The translations under genes and the position numbers were made by a program. The notes below the pieces were generated by a model. The model searched no databases, had not been told where the DNA came from, and worked only from the letters and a program-made list of their open reading frames with translations. Source: Enoplosus armatus (lineage: Eukaryota; Chordata; Actinopteri; Centrarchiformes; Enoplosidae). From it: DNA of 64,000 nt. The stretch covers positions 22,333,108 through 22,397,107 of the forward strand of contig NC_092184.1 of the NCBI RefSeq assembly GCF_043641665.1, in the 5' to 3' direction. Positions 39,711-51,210 of the stretch are shown here, one piece after another (position 1 is the first letter of the stretch; each line of letters begins with the position of its first letter).

Positions 39711-42700
39711 CAGTCTCATTGGCCTTGTCTGACTTGTGTGGTTCAGTAGTTACAGTAAGGACATTATGTCATCCCTGCTCGTCTCTTAGCGCCCACTCTT
39801 CACTCGACAATGAAATCACAGTGGAGGGCATACTGTGGTCACGTCTGTGATGAAGGGTGGGGCACATGACCCACATTATGTACAGTACAGATTAAGTTAT
39901 TTTTTATTCTTTTATTGTAAATCAAACACTTGGTCAATCAAATTACATATAAATATATATATAATGTTTACAGCAGACATTTGGACTTAGCACAGGTGGA
40001 ACTAATAACATTAAGGATAGCTCTAATCTATTTAAGTGCCCCAAAGAATCTAGAGCAAGCAGTTAGTTTAATCTATCACTGCCAGATAAGATAGTTTCAG
40101 AGCCATGTAGAGAGAAAGTCGCATGAAGGAAGTTCAAAATGTTTGATCATTACGTGATTCATGTAGACTTCAGATAGTTCCAGGAAGTTCTTGTCAGACA
40201 ATTTGAACGCCTAAATATTATATTCATCCATGGTAAGAACAGAGAGAGCGATTTTTGAAAATTAGTTGAAGAACGGAGTTGACACAACTCTCTCTCCGCA
40301 TGGCTCTGGCTTACGGAAAAACCTGTAGGCATATGCCAGAAGGGCGAGACAAAAGTTCTGCCCTCCAGCTTTGATGGAGTCTTGTCATCGCCGCGAGGTT
40401 GCCAGGCGAGCTGGGCAAGCTGTTTACCCCTGTTTTCAGTTTTTATGCAAAGCTAAGCTAACTGGCTGCTGGCTCCAGCTACATATTTTCCATATACACA
40501 TGCAGAGTGGTATCAATCTTCCCATCTAACTCTCTCGAACTAATCAACTTCCTTTTAGAGCTATTTCTAACCCTTTGCTTTTCAAGGAATACAGATGAGA
40601 TTGTCATTAGTATGCATACACTACAAAACATTTTGTCTGTACTGTTGTTCAGCCAAAAAAAGAAGTGACATTATAATGTTGCATTATTCCTTCAGTGTAG
40701 TTTCTCCTCATACAAATGGATACAGTCTCACCATCAGCAGCATGTCAAACTGTTCCAGTACAAGAAGAAAATGTTCTCATTATGATGACAGTTCCTTGCT
40801 TAGAAAACTTTGCATTTGTAATGAGATGTGAGAATTGCTTATTTTCTCACTGCGGCAACTCTGCATGTGTTTCATACAATTTGGACTTAATGGAAGCACA
40901 CTGTTCATGCTTTCTCTTTCTTGCCTCCACTTATCTTCTTTCCACTCTTCTATGCATTCTTCCTCTATTTCTCCAAAACTTCTTTAATGCCTCCTGCACT
41001 TTTTAAAAACTTTTTTCTTATATATCTGTATCTCAGTCCTTGCTCTATTTTGCTTTTCTTCAACACCCTCACAATTTATTGTTTTGCACAATTCACTCGT
41101 TATTTCGTCTCTATCCCTACGTTCCCTTCCTCTTTTCTGTCTCTCTTTAACCCATATCTGTCTTGTCATCAAACTCTTTACTCGTTACCCTCTCCTCCCC
41201 TCCCTCAGTTTCATTCGTTCCTCCCCATCTTGCCCTCCCTCATGGTGAGCCCAGTGGAGGTTGCATTATTGATAGGCATCTCTATCTGTGGCATCTGCTC
41301 CTTCTCTCACTCCCCCTCCTTCCCTCTTTCTCTCCCCCTCTCTCCCTCGCTCAGTGTGTGCCTGGCCTGATGCAGCTTGGCAGGTACTTAGGCCAACATC
41401 AATCTTTCATACAAACATCACACACACACACACACACACACACGATTGTGCATATACACATACAGCAGCTTTCCCAAAATGTTTGTGCATAGGGCGCACA
41501 GGAGCAGAGGGTGGCGATGGGAGGGAGGAGTATAAAAATAACTTTTCCTCCCCCCCGCCTCCCTTCTCGTCTCTGTGATTCTACATACAGAGGAGACTTT
41601 GACAAATGCAATACCGCCATGAAACCCTGATCCATTTCCAATGTGACACAGCTTCAGAAATAAAAGGACAGTACAAAACCTGCGTCACAGATGATAGACG
41701 GGGCAGATCAAATGGTGATGATAACTCCACAGAAGAATAAAGAAAGCTCTCGCAACATCTTACACTTTTTAACACAGTGACTGTTCATTTCCGCTTGTGC
41801 AGGTGCATTAAAGCGCTGCAAATTCTAGCCGTAGAAATAAGACTTTAAGTGAAAATGCTGACCTACATTCTAGCATATGTAATGTTTCTCTGTTTCACTG
41901 CACTTTATTCTGTTTACTGCCATCACCAGTCTCGACAGATAGATAGGCAGACAGACAGAGATAGAGAAAGCACAGACGGGTGGGATGCTGATGGACCTGT
42001 CAGAATGGCAACAGAAGCGAAGAGAGAGTTTCTCTGATGTTTATCTAAAGGTGCTGACACCTGTTTGTTGCAGCGAGCTGACAGACCTCACCAAAACGCG
42101 AGGAAGGACATGTATGCAGGCCGACAGAGAGAGAGAGAGCACTTATTCTCACTTCTCACACTCACAAAGATGCAGGCACACTCACAGATGGAGGGAGCAA
42201 ATCTTTTGTTGGAATGAGGCAGACAGTGCATACGCTATAAAAGAGCATAATCACATAATGTAGCGGCTGTAGCCTATTGGAGTGAAAAACCACAGCTGTC
42301 ACTTTCTTTCTTGTGCTTGTGTGTGTGTGTGTGTGTGCATGTGTGTGTATGTGAACATGTGAATTATGTGGTAATTTCAGGTAAACACACTGGTCTGGCA
42401 AGAGATGGTTGCACTTAGCCTGGGCTGATAATGAAATCAGAGTGTAATTTTGTCTGGGACATTTAGCATTTCACTGGCAGAAAACGTGCAGGTCAAATTA
42501 AAGGAATAAAATGGTGGCTTAAAATGTATTTGTTTATATCTATTCATTTATTGGTACTTGTCAATTAGACAAGTTCAAGAGGGTTGTAAAAGCATAGTTA
42601 GCATATCCCCTTGAAACCAAGGGGTAAAGCAGCAGAACAAGTCAGTGTATTGATTTACACATTTGAAAATACATAGTCTTGCTTAAACTTGTATACGCTG

Positions 42701-44721
42701 GAGTCCACCACCAGAAATGAGTATAATCTGTCAAAAGAAATCCCTTTTGCACAGTTGTATGGAATTGAAATCTAAAAATCTCATGTGCAATGTCAAACGA
42801 AGTAACTTAAGCCCAGTTGTTTTTGAAGGGCTGCAGCTAAACAGAAAGTTCTACAAACAAACACCATAACATACACTGTAGAGAATAGAGAATATTAAGA
42901 CCAGGTTGTTCAATCCAAAAGTATGACTAGGCAATCCTAAGCTGACAACACGATCATAAGGAAAAATATATCAAGATAACCTGTTTCAGAAGACAGCACA
43001 ACATCTAATCCAAGGTAGGCAGTCATTTGAACCAAAGAATGCCACACTCAAGTTAGTAAAAGTAGACTTAAAGAAACTGCAGCCATAATGGACGAGTGGC
43101 CGTTTTTAAAGTCACTTCTTCAGTGATTAAAAAAACGCATAAATCTTTAAAATCCGACATATATCCATCCAGTCATCCATTTGCTAGCTACTGGTGCTGT
43201 TCGGGGTTGTGTCGGCCTTTAGGCAAACATGGCAGACTAATTGCATTTTTACCAGGAAACTGACATGGAGATCCCAAGACGTCCTCATCGCGGTGCACAT
43301 GACAGGTATTCAGAGTAGATACCCAAACCACCTTAGCTAGGTCTTGTGACACTGGAGAAGTAGCAACTTAGTTCACAGGTTTTCCCATATTGCTGAGCTC
43401 TGTATCTGTTAGGGTACATAGCCAATGACCACAGGTGTGCACTGGGACAAGAATTGGTTTAAGCCTCACCCTCAGGCTTAACTCCCTCTTTACTACCACG
43501 GTCCAGAACAGCATCAATATTACTGCAGCTAATGCAACCAGCTGCTCTCAGGATATACTTGAACTCTTCCACCTGGGACAGCTGCTCACCCTACCACCTT
43601 AACAGGATGAGCAAAGTCTTTCCATGGCCTCAGACTTGGAAGAACAAACCCTCATCTTAGTTGTTGCTGCTCAGACAAAGTAACATGCATACAGCAGATT
43701 GCTGCACAGTGGCGGTAGTATCGTCTGTGAATATCAAAGACATGTCTCCGAGCTGAATATCCTCACCACTGGAAGGCTGCCTGGCTTACTCATTTTTTAA
43801 TCATAACCACGAGACAGCACAAAGCCCGTAGTATAATACCTGCCTTGAATTTTGTCCTGTCTTTAACTTTTTGACAATCTATGAGGACGTAAAAGTTGAT
43901 CCACTGTTGCAGGGCTAAAAAGCTGCATTGCAACCCTACATCTGTTTCAGCATCCAGCAATATGATTTCCTGATAATTAAATCCGACTCATGAGGCATCC
44001 TTTTTTGAGAATCTTGACAAAGTCCATACAATATTGCAATGGTGCACAAACCACGACAACCGTACCACATCCAGTGGATATTTTAGGATACTTCATCCTT
44101 GGTGCCGTGCCATCATGGCACTATTGAACTTGACATGAACTTCACTTCCACATTACCAGAGTAATGGACCTGAGCCTCCAGACTCTTCCAGTACTGCCCT
44201 CTGCAAGGAAGGCATGATCACAGGGCTCAGGAGGTGCTTAAGGTTTTGACAGTGTTCCCAGTTGAGGTCAGGACAGTTGCGCTCGTGCTGAGCACAGCCT
44301 GGGTGATGATGACCTTTTACAAGATTGCTGGCTGACCAACAAAACCGCATGAAAGATTAATACAGTGCATAAAACCATGGTGGTTGAAATATTCAGATGT
44401 GGATCTGGAGTGACTTTCACAGGACCAGTAACACAGGGTTTGAAGAGAAATAACCGAGTCATATCATCCCCACTGGGATCAAGTTGAGGCGGAAAGGACT
44501 TAATGACCATAAAGCAAAACTATGCCTGTTCCTTCCTTGGACATCAAACTTTGCGTACTGTTAACTGCATTCTGTCTTTTGCACAGTTTCAATCTCTTCT
44601 TTCTGATTCCCTATATATTCCCTTTGTTTGCATTCCTCACCACCTTAATTTCTTTCTCCCCATCTTTCCTTTATTTCATCACCAATCTCCCTTTCCTTTT
44701 ACATTTTACTGCCAATCTATG

Positions 44722-44752
<31 letters not shown>

Positions 44753-47700
44753 GTTAAAATCTTTCAGCAACTTAACTAAATCTGATCCCAACCCAGCCCT
44801 CGTGGCATCTCTTTGTGGCTTTGCTGCGCTGCAGTGAGGACGTGGGTTTCATTACACCGAGGAAAATAAGAGGGGTAAGGGTGGGGTTGATAGATGGATG
44901 TCTGGAGGTAAAGAGGGATGGAAGGGACCAGGGGAAGAGGATTAGGAAAACTTTATACGGTGGGTGGATGTGATTAGAAGAAACAGGGAGAAGTAGGCTG
45001 AGAAGAGAAGAGAAGGTGAAAGCAGATAGCAGATGGTTGGCGTAAAGATTCAGGCTGAGAGTGAAGGCAATGAACCTGTGAGCCTTAATTTATGCCTCCG
45101 TCCCCTCATGCCAGAAACCCAGCATAAGACTTTATAATGCTCATTTAACATTAGCACCTTGCCGAGGGCATCATAATCAAACCACGCACTGAGAGAAAAA
45201 GAGAGCTGGGGTCGGACACAGCGAGGACAAGAAACAGCAACGGAGAAAGAAAAGCAGAGATCTTTGTGTCGTTTCCTGCCTTTGTCTTGAGATAGACCAT
45301 CAGTCTGTTCATGGCCCTGTTCTTTTTCAATCACACTGTGCTTTTACGTCTGTGTGCAGCCCAGACAGAATCTGTTCATGGTCAAAGTCTGTCATTATTT
45401 CCTCCCCACCTCCTCTTCTCTTCTTTACTCGCCGTCTTCACTCCCTTCATCACCTTGTTTGTGCCTCCACTCCTTGATTCAGTCCGTCAATGTAGCCTCC
45501 TCGCTTTAGCTATTTCACCTCTCTGCCTACCTGGCTGTCAGTTCTCTCCTAAAAATTGATCTCTCATCCCTTCTTTTATCCCCCACTGCTTGTTATTCTT
45601 CCTATTTTACTACTCCTCCCGTCTCTTTCTCTCCCTTTGTACTTCTCTCTGTGGTCAGCTGTGTGTCTCTGGCATTTATTCAACCACTCCTCCTGTTACT
45701 ATGTTCAGTTTCCTCTCTCTGGCTTTGCGTCGTAACATTGATATCCGATGTACCAATTATTCCACAGTAGTCCGCTGTGGCAGCAATTCTGCTCCCCTCA
45801 CTTACTCATACATGCAATCTGTTACATGCTGCTCATGGGAGATTGGGCAGACACAGAAGTCTCATACCACAAGTGTTGGATTTAAAAAAAACTTTCAACA
45901 CAGCCACGCATCAACCAGCCATTCATTGCATTGTTGTGCTGCAAGGAAATAAGAGTGTGATCAGAAACAGTGCCGGATATTTGATGCATGCACATGGTGA
46001 AAGGAGTCTCATTATTTCACAGGCAGGCTTTAAAAAGCTCTGATATGGAGACGGCTGTAGATTACCTTTATTTTACTGTGGCATAACACAGAGGTCAGTG
46101 ATGTTATACTGTTCTTCCACAGCCATTATCATGCAATATCTGCACAATACTGCCTTTGTTATCTGGGCTGTAACAACATGGCCATAATGTGATATCCTAA
46201 TGCCTATCATGTGATATCATAGGAACTATCACAATGCCCTGTAATAATATATTGTTGCAATAGGAATTATGCATATGTCTTTCTAATATTATTCCTCCTG
46301 GTCTATCACCCTGTCTTTTTCTGTCATGGCTGATGCTCACAATAGAAATCTTTCTCTAAAAGTTGATCGTGAACTCACTTCAGTATGTCAAGTGTATAAA
46401 TATATATATAAACAGCAGTAATAGACAATAGACAATCAAGTTCTGCATGAACTGGATTTAATCTGCCAGACCTGTCTCCTCCTTTTGGCTTCACTCCTTC
46501 AATGGGCTTACTGCAACCAAATCCAAATCCAAATCCACCACGGTTAGTATAAGCAGAAAATGACTAAATAATATTCAGTGTTTCAACAACGTAATGTTTC
46601 AACTGTCACTACAAAGCGTTTCCCTACTATATACAGTTGATAACAAACACAACATAATGCCGTTTCAACCATTTCAAGCTTGTTGGCTACTTGTCCCAAC
46701 AAATCTATTTTCAGTCTAAGTCACCAAATCGCTAAATCGGTTTGTTGGCCGAGCTGGATGTCGTCACGGTATGTCGGCGGAGTCTAGATCAACGCATGTG
46801 AGCTTGGACATACTTGGCAAGGTAACAACATGATTTACTAGATCGGACATTTAAGAAGCTGCAGAGAGATTTACGCTTTGATTACTTTTTCTTACAATGT
46901 TAACTTTGTTCATTATTCCTTCAGCATTCAACTTCCATCACTTGCCTGCAGCTATAAAAAAAATCCCTGTGCTGTCAAAATGTGAACCGACCAGAGCCAT
47001 GGGAGTCCCAGTTATTCAGAATTCTTCTTGACACCTGTCATCTGCATCACACATGTGTGTTTCATGTGTGTGTGACTGACATAAGCTCGGGGTAGGAGCG
47101 TGATGGTGTGTGTGTGTGCTGTCCTAGTTTTGGGGCTCAGTTTACCATATAAAGTCTGTCATAAAGTGGGTTTCAAAAGAGTTCCAGGATGTGATGCTGA
47201 CATTATACTACTTTTATTAGTTTGGTAGCCGATATAAATTCATGTAGGGTGTAAAACGTTTGACTATGCAAAAAAGCACAGAGTTAGACAACACATGCAA
47301 AACCATGATGTATACTTACATGTGCATACACCCACACACAAACAAGCACACAAGCAAAGGAGCAAGAGAGATAGTTTGAATAGTTGTTTTTAAAGATGAG
47401 GCTGAGCAGAGGTTCATCAACAATGAAAGGGGAACAAGAGAAGAGAGAAATGAAGATCTCGTTTTCAGCTGCTGTTTACTACCTGTCTCTGATCTGCCAT
47501 CAAACACAGACAGCTGATAACGGGGTTTAGAGTCTAGGGGAGTGCCTCTGGAGCTGGCGTAAAAGAGTGAAGAATAATGTTTGTCGTGAAAAATGTGAAA
47601 AGGTCTCATTGTCTGCCTTTCTCCCTATTTTCTATTTTGTGGGTGCCTTTTTTGACAGCATTAAACAGCTTTAAAGCCATAAAAATATTGCACCTATGAA

Positions 47701-50616
47701 ATCCAATATAATCAAGAAGCCTGGGGATTCATTAAAATAGATCATATGGCTAGGCCATGGATAGTTCATGTTTCATGAAGTTTCTACTGTGGTGAATACA
47801 ATTTCAGAATATATCGACATCTGTTTGCCATGATAGTTGGTAGAGACTGCCCTATCGATATATATAGATATAGATCTGCAATGAGAATTACAACAGAAAT
47901 AAGTCCTTATCCTACACAAGCATAACAGGAGGCTGACTAATCATGCTGATTCATTAAGGATCAGCATCAAATCTTCTTTGATTCTGAACACTTTTGTACT
48001 TGAGATGTTCATCAGATTTGTGTTTGTTCTCATACAGGAAAAAGAACTACAACGCAGTCAGTTTGGCTTAGTTTATAAAAAGATCAAAGATAGGATACAA
48101 AGGTCTTGGGTTCAAATCCACAGCGGAGGAGCAATAACATTTGCATCATAAAATATTTATAGATTTAAGGGTTCCTGAAAAATGAATGACAGTGGGGTTG
48201 TGAGGACTCATTTATTGAGTCAATCTGTGTAAACCAAACACACCAAATTCGGTATTGAGAATGTGACGTGAAATTCTCCTTATATCCATGTCAATCTTTT
48301 ATATTTTGGTATTATTTTAGATTGTAGCCCAGAAATTACAATGTCATTTTGTTGTATATGAGACGTACCAATAAAATACATTACAGTATCACGTCCTATA
48401 GGTACAAGGGAAGATGTCAAGAGGCTAGGAAATAATGAGCTTTAATTCTACATTTAAAATGGATTTAGAAATAAATTATTATTATTATTATGTGTTTTTT
48501 GAATTCATTATTTTTTATTCAGCAATAGTTATATGTGTATGTTTTGAAAGTTATGGTGTACTTACTAAAAATACTACTACAGTGATGCAGTTCTCAGGTT
48601 AAAAGATTAGTTTAAAAGTTTATTAAATACAAGCTTGTCCTATACAGTACATACAGCTATATGGAAAACAAAGTATAGACTGCTATTATGAAAGAAGTGT
48701 CTGAGAAACTGTTGACTGAACACCTCAACTGGGAGACACCAATATGTATATGTCATGGGACACATTACACAAAAACCATCATATATGCTGGGTGAGCTTT
48801 CATAAATGGACACCACCTTTGAACTCAGCATCTGGTTGTAATAATGGGCCACACCCATTGTTGTGCCACATGCAACTATTTTCCAACAGGTGACGAACAC
48901 GTATGTTTCAGAAAATGAGTAGAATGCCGCAGTGCTTCTCTGGCGGCGGGACTGAGTTGAGACACAAGATGTCTGCACTCCATCAGCATAAATCTCAAAA
49001 TACAGATGAGGCTTGGTCACTACTTTTAGAGGCATCCTGCATCAGTAAAAGTGTTGGACCAGTTTTTGGATTTTGACCAGTTGGTGATGCAAAGTTGGGG
49101 GATAGAGTCATTAGGATTCACCCTCTGGGGACCATGAACGTCTGCTCTGTGTGAAGTTTCACGACAATCCATCCAATAGTTGTCAAGACATTTTTAAGTG
49201 TCATTGTTTGAGCCACTTCACTAGTGTAGCTAGTGGCTAAAGATAGATGCTTGTGAACCTATACATTTAATAATGAATTCTAAACCAAAGACCCAATGAA
49301 GAGTTCCGCTGTCTATGAAATTTGGTATGTTACCGCTGACATTGACTTAAATACCAGAGGTCTTAGTCCGTTCTTCACTGTGTCGCTGTCACCCTTACTG
49401 TAAATGTGAGGATTGTGGTAAACCAATTGATGGCTGCCTCTGGGGCACTTGCTGATCATGTTGGTGTAAAGAAAAGGCTTCCAGGGTTATGATTTTATAA
49501 CCACAAGAAGGTAAGAGTGTGTGTGTGTGCAGGGAAGTAAATGTGTGTGGGCAAGTGTGTGTACATGTGTGTGAAAGTGTGATGTCTTGGGACCGCTGCA
49601 TGATGCATGGACTCAAAAAAATCTTTGTAGCTGCTAACCTGCAGAGCATCTCTTATATAATGGCAAAGCGCTTCAGTACATTTGCAACAAAAAAAAGAGA
49701 CTGAATTTACACGCATGCATGCTCTTGCACAGTCACCCTCTCTCTCTTTCACACAAACAATAGTATAATTCTTATCATATTATCGAGTATCACCCCAAGC
49801 TGAAGTACTCCAGTTTTACCAGTGGGTGAAAATATTTTGATTATGACAAACATCTTCTCTGGAAACCTAATAAAATACCTTAATGGTTCCATTACTGTAT
49901 TTACTGTGGAGGGTTGGCAACTGTTTCGCCCACATGCTCTGTATCTGCATTGTCTCACCCACTCACAAATGGTTTAGGTGCTGGTGGGAAGGTAGAGAGC
50001 CTACAGTTTTGAGTAGATCACGCAATAATGCTGCTTACACACAGGCATACTGACTGACTCTGACAAACACACACACATAAACACTGCAACACCATCAGGG
50101 TCAGCAATTAGTCATTTGCACTTGGAATTTTTCCAGGAATAAACTCCAGTTACAACTTCCCATGCATATTAAAATTCCTGGGAGGATGAATATTTCAAGC
50201 CCCAATGCAGTAAATAACACAGACCCTTGACATATAAAGTCTGTTATGTCACTAACAATGAATGACAATAAGAAAATACTGCAAATTCAAGTCTGAGGAT
50301 GTGGTCTACAAGTGTCCCCCTCCACCCTGTAGATAATAATTAACTGCGCTAATTCCCAGTTATTGACCAGGTTCTTGAATGAGGTGCTCCACGATGGCAT
50401 CTACACAGCCACCTAAATCTACCCACACGCCCATATAAACGCTTCTAATAAAGACACGGGCCTGTGTCTGCAAGGAGAGATGTGTTTGATCGCTCTTCTC
50501 TGTCTCACCTGCTCGTTCGTTGCCAGCTCTTTCTCCAGCTGTCGGTGTTTGTTGTGCCACACCAAATAGTGGATCGGATAACGACTCTTCTCCGGAGTTT
50601 TCTTGGCAGAAATCAT
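16463..50616 (-). CDS. ankrd13b: Ankyrin repeat domain-containing protein 13B, complete
   Basis: Family role: membrane-associated protein that binds Lys63-linked ubiquitin on receptors such as EGFR through C-terminal UIMs and regulates their internalisation and endosomal traffic. Exons in reading order: 50616-50509, 35373-35238, 33708-33584, 32491-32446, 32056-31913, 31092-30852, 27725-27659, 26327-26246, 23917-23853, 22703-22567, 21742-21585, 21352-21164, 20551-20388, 17823-17747, 16664-16463; 1941 nt, 646 residues plus stop (human about 626). All introns are GT-AG and in phase. Ankyrin repeats lie in about residues 30-110, the ANKRD13-specific GPCR-chaperone-type domain in about 140-480, a Ser run near 490, and UIMs near 530-550 and 600-646. 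The start at [10 protein letters not shown] aligns with the human MIPANAS start and has A at -3. The residues match ANKRD13B better than A or D (from memory). Confidence 0.94.
18952..18992. repeat. Compact nested inverted repeat (stem-loop-like)
   Basis: CCATGTT near 18953 pairs with AACATGG near 18986, enclosing GACC-CTGTT-GGTC, a second perfect stem. Between the stems lies ACTGACGAA on one side and GA on the other. The resemblance to motifs in vertebrate repeats is from memory only. Confidence 0.5.
20199..20259. repeat. 61-bp near-perfect palindrome, possible MITE remnant
   Basis: The left arm starts CATACTACC and contains AAATGCAGTATGCATGT; the right arm contains ACATACTGCATACTGCATTT and ends TAGTAGTATG. 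Arm-to-arm agreement is high with a few mismatches and almost no loop (centre about 20229). Related TAGTATG/GTAGTA words continue to about 20285. Either a foldback transposon end-pair or an extruding palindrome; no coding sequence is attached. Confidence 0.7.
20388..20551 (-). CDS. ankrd13b: ankrd13b exon 13: first clear ubiquitin-interacting motif
   Basis: Encodes about residues 500-554. [20 protein letters not shown] fits the UIM pattern exactly: an acidic run, hydrophobic Leu, Ala, Ser four residues on, then Glu. The preceding [12 protein letters not shown] is conserved in the ANKRD13 family. Donor CAG|GTGGGC at 20388 joins in frame to GTGACCATCTGGGAGGC of exon 14. Confidence 0.93.
21164..32491 (-). 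CDS. ankrd13b: ankrd13b exons 4-12: ANKRD13 core (GPCR-chaperone-type) domain
   Basis: Nine exons encode the family's central domain. Recognisable blocks in order: [170 protein letters not shown] and [19 protein letters not shown]. Exon 12 also codes for an acidic, then Ser-rich linker ([18 protein letters not shown]). Exon 6 contains a Gly/Ala/Ser-rich insert ([16 protein letters not shown]) that makes this protein a little longer than human. Confidence 0.92.
21757..21804. repeat. (AC)n microsatellite, about 48 bp
   Basis: Lies in ankrd13b intron 10, ending 14 nt before the exon 11 acceptor when read on the - strand, where it is (GT)n followed by a T run. Confidence 0.95.
27726..30851. other. 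ankrd13b: ankrd13b intron 6
   Basis: No exon seen. Holds a degenerate dispersed repeat (about 28215-28640), a C-run near 28877-28896, and a long pyrimidine-rich stretch at about 28900-29600 that yields spurious Ser/Leu/Pro-rich open frames. Confidence 0.5.
28215..28640 (+). repeat. Degenerate dispersed teleost repeat, copy 1
   Basis: Opens with CTCAACAACTATTAGATAGA, continues TAACTTTGGTGATCC, and later has GTTAGCATGCTAATACGCTAA, GATGTTAGCATTTAGCT and TACAGCCTCACAGAG. These phrases recur across percomorph genomes as I remember them. The first part also matches, in reverse complement, the sequence near 49095-49200 of this window, which supports a repeat independently of memory. Family name not assigned. 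Confidence 0.65.
32911..32970. repeat. (GT)n microsatellite, about 60 bp
   Basis: Pure GT repeat in ankrd13b intron 3. Confidence 0.95.
33546..33574. repeat. (GT)n microsatellite beside ankrd13b exon 3 donor
   Basis: On the - strand this is a (CA)n run starting about 9 nt after the exon 3 boundary at 33584. Confidence 0.95.
33584..50616 (-). CDS. ankrd13b: ankrd13b exons 1-3: start codon and ankyrin repeats
   Basis: Exon 1 (50509-50616) encodes residues 1-36, including [19 protein letters not shown]. Exon 2 (35238-35373) carries the clearest ankyrin unit, [20 protein letters not shown] followed by ALLQYGADV. Exon 3 (33584-33708) continues [20 protein letters not shown] and [13 protein letters not shown]. 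The intron between exons 1 and 2 is about 15.1 kb, nearly half of the gene. The frame is open upstream of the chosen ATG, and an AG at about 50652-50653 (minus strand CCACAG) could be the acceptor of a 5' UTR exon. Confidence 0.9.
35690..35860 (+). repeat. Possible tRNA-derived SINE remnant
   Basis: GGTTGCCAGTTTGAATCCTG (about 35799-35818) looks like a Pol III B box in a tRNA-type stem, followed by a short A/G-rich body. I did not find a convincing A box at the usual distance, so this may be chance or a truncated copy. Confidence 0.3.
36290..36545 (+). repeat. Second dispersed repeat family, copy A
   Basis: Contains GTTAGATGAGAAGAT, TAGCTGGAACCAGCAG, ATTAGCTTAGCTTGGCAT, AAGACTGGAAGCAGAGACAG and TGGCTCTGTCCAAAAG. 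The same word order occurs in reverse complement at about 40420-40590, so this is a repeat by comparison within the window as well as by recollection. A 16-bp poly-A at about 36361-36376 lies inside it. Confidence 0.7.
37890..37997. repeat. Two (GT)n microsatellites
   Basis: GT runs at about 37890-37912 and 37964-37997, separated by about 50 bp of unique sequence, in ankrd13b intron 1. Confidence 0.9.
39375..39708. repeat. Two (AC)n microsatellites
   Basis: AC runs at about 39375-39409 and 39672-39708 in ankrd13b intron 1; a shorter interrupted CA run lies between them near 39530. Confidence 0.9.
40380..40590 (-). repeat. Second dispersed repeat family, copy B (inverted)
   Basis: The reverse complement gives GTTAGATGGGAAGATTGATA, TAGCTGGAGCCAGCAG, GTTAGCTTAGCTTTGCAT and AAAACTGAAAACAG, paralleling copy A near 36395-36480. 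Both copies lie in ankrd13b intron 1, about 4 kb apart and in opposite orientation. Confidence 0.7.
43150..44330 (-). mobile_element. Decayed LINE (non-LTR retrotransposon) reverse-transcriptase fragment
   Basis: Read on the - strand, the stretch around 43450-43590 gives QVEEFKY, then after a deletion and frame change [20 protein letters not shown], corresponding to the conserved end of teleost LINE reverse transcriptases (form: VEEFKYLG... GAASAVM... VVVKREL, recalled). Further 5' on that strand (43680-44250) the order of RT-like nucleotide phrases continues in a degraded state, and 3' of it (about 43320) GTGGTTTGGGTATCT resembles the region after the RT. Many stops and frameshifts: a dead copy. 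Clade not assigned. Confidence 0.65.
49060..49240 (-). repeat. Degenerate dispersed teleost repeat, copy 2 (inverted)
   Basis: The reverse complement reads ACAACTATTGGATGGATTG, then GTTCATGGTCCCCAGAGGG and TGAATCCTAATGA, corresponding to the opening part of the copy at 28215 but in opposite orientation. It lies in ankrd13b intron 1. An open frame at 48640-49035 on the - strand abuts it and may belong to the same element; I do not recognise its product. Confidence 0.65.
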
Positions 50617-51173
50617 CCTCGGATCATAGTTTGCCTGCTCTTCCTTCTTCACTGTGGATTGTGAGGATACTTTGCTGTTAATTTACGCTATATAATCAAG
50701 CCTATCATGCTTTATCGGCGGTGATGCCCAAAGGCGTACAGGGGTAGCCTTACGCGTCAGAAACAGTGAATGGTCCCCTGCTCGCTCTGCTTAGAATAAA
50801 GAGCAAAGCCCCGTGAAAATCACGTATAGAAAGAAACCCCTCGTTTGGTTGTCTCAGTAGATTAGGCTACACCTTTATTTCTTAACCACCCGTTCCTCCA
50901 CCTCTTGCCTCCCTCTCTCTCTCTCTCTCTCCCCTGCCTACTCTAACACATCTATCCTCCTCCTCTCCTCCCATCCGGTGGTGACTGGGAAAGATGCGTT
51001 GACAAGCTGCAATGAAATGTGCGCACACTCAGCCAATCCGCTGTCAGGGAGGCTGTGATAAAACATATGCATCGTGAAAAAGAACCGCAGAAATCATAAA
51101 CAAATGTATAAAATGAAACTACATAGATTAGCCCCCTACAGGAGTCTTAAAGTAGTGATATACTGTAGAGGTT

Positions 51174-51210
<37 letters not shown>

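Larger units (their letters stand above)
35374..50508. other. ankrd13b: ankrd13b intron 1 (about 15.1 kb)
   Basis: No exon of a nested gene could be supported. Its contents are repeats (36290-36545, 40380-40590, 43150-44330, 49060-49240), a possible SINE remnant (35690-35860), a tRNA-like B-box word near 48100, microsatellites (37890-37997, 39375-39708, 41418-41443, 44727-44752) and pyrimidine-rich tracts at 40900-41350 and 44560-44760 that make long but meaningless open frames. The rest is AT-rich, unassigned sequence. Confidence 0.6.

Noticed and set aside
40921..41370. 149-codon open frame on the + strand
   Set aside because: It lies in a pyrimidine-rich tract and is almost all Leu/Phe/Ser/Pro; no domain, no splice support.
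48040..48130. A tRNA gene or SINE around GGTTCAAATCC
   Set aside because: Only a B-box-like word is present; no cloverleaf could be drawn and the A-box match is poor.
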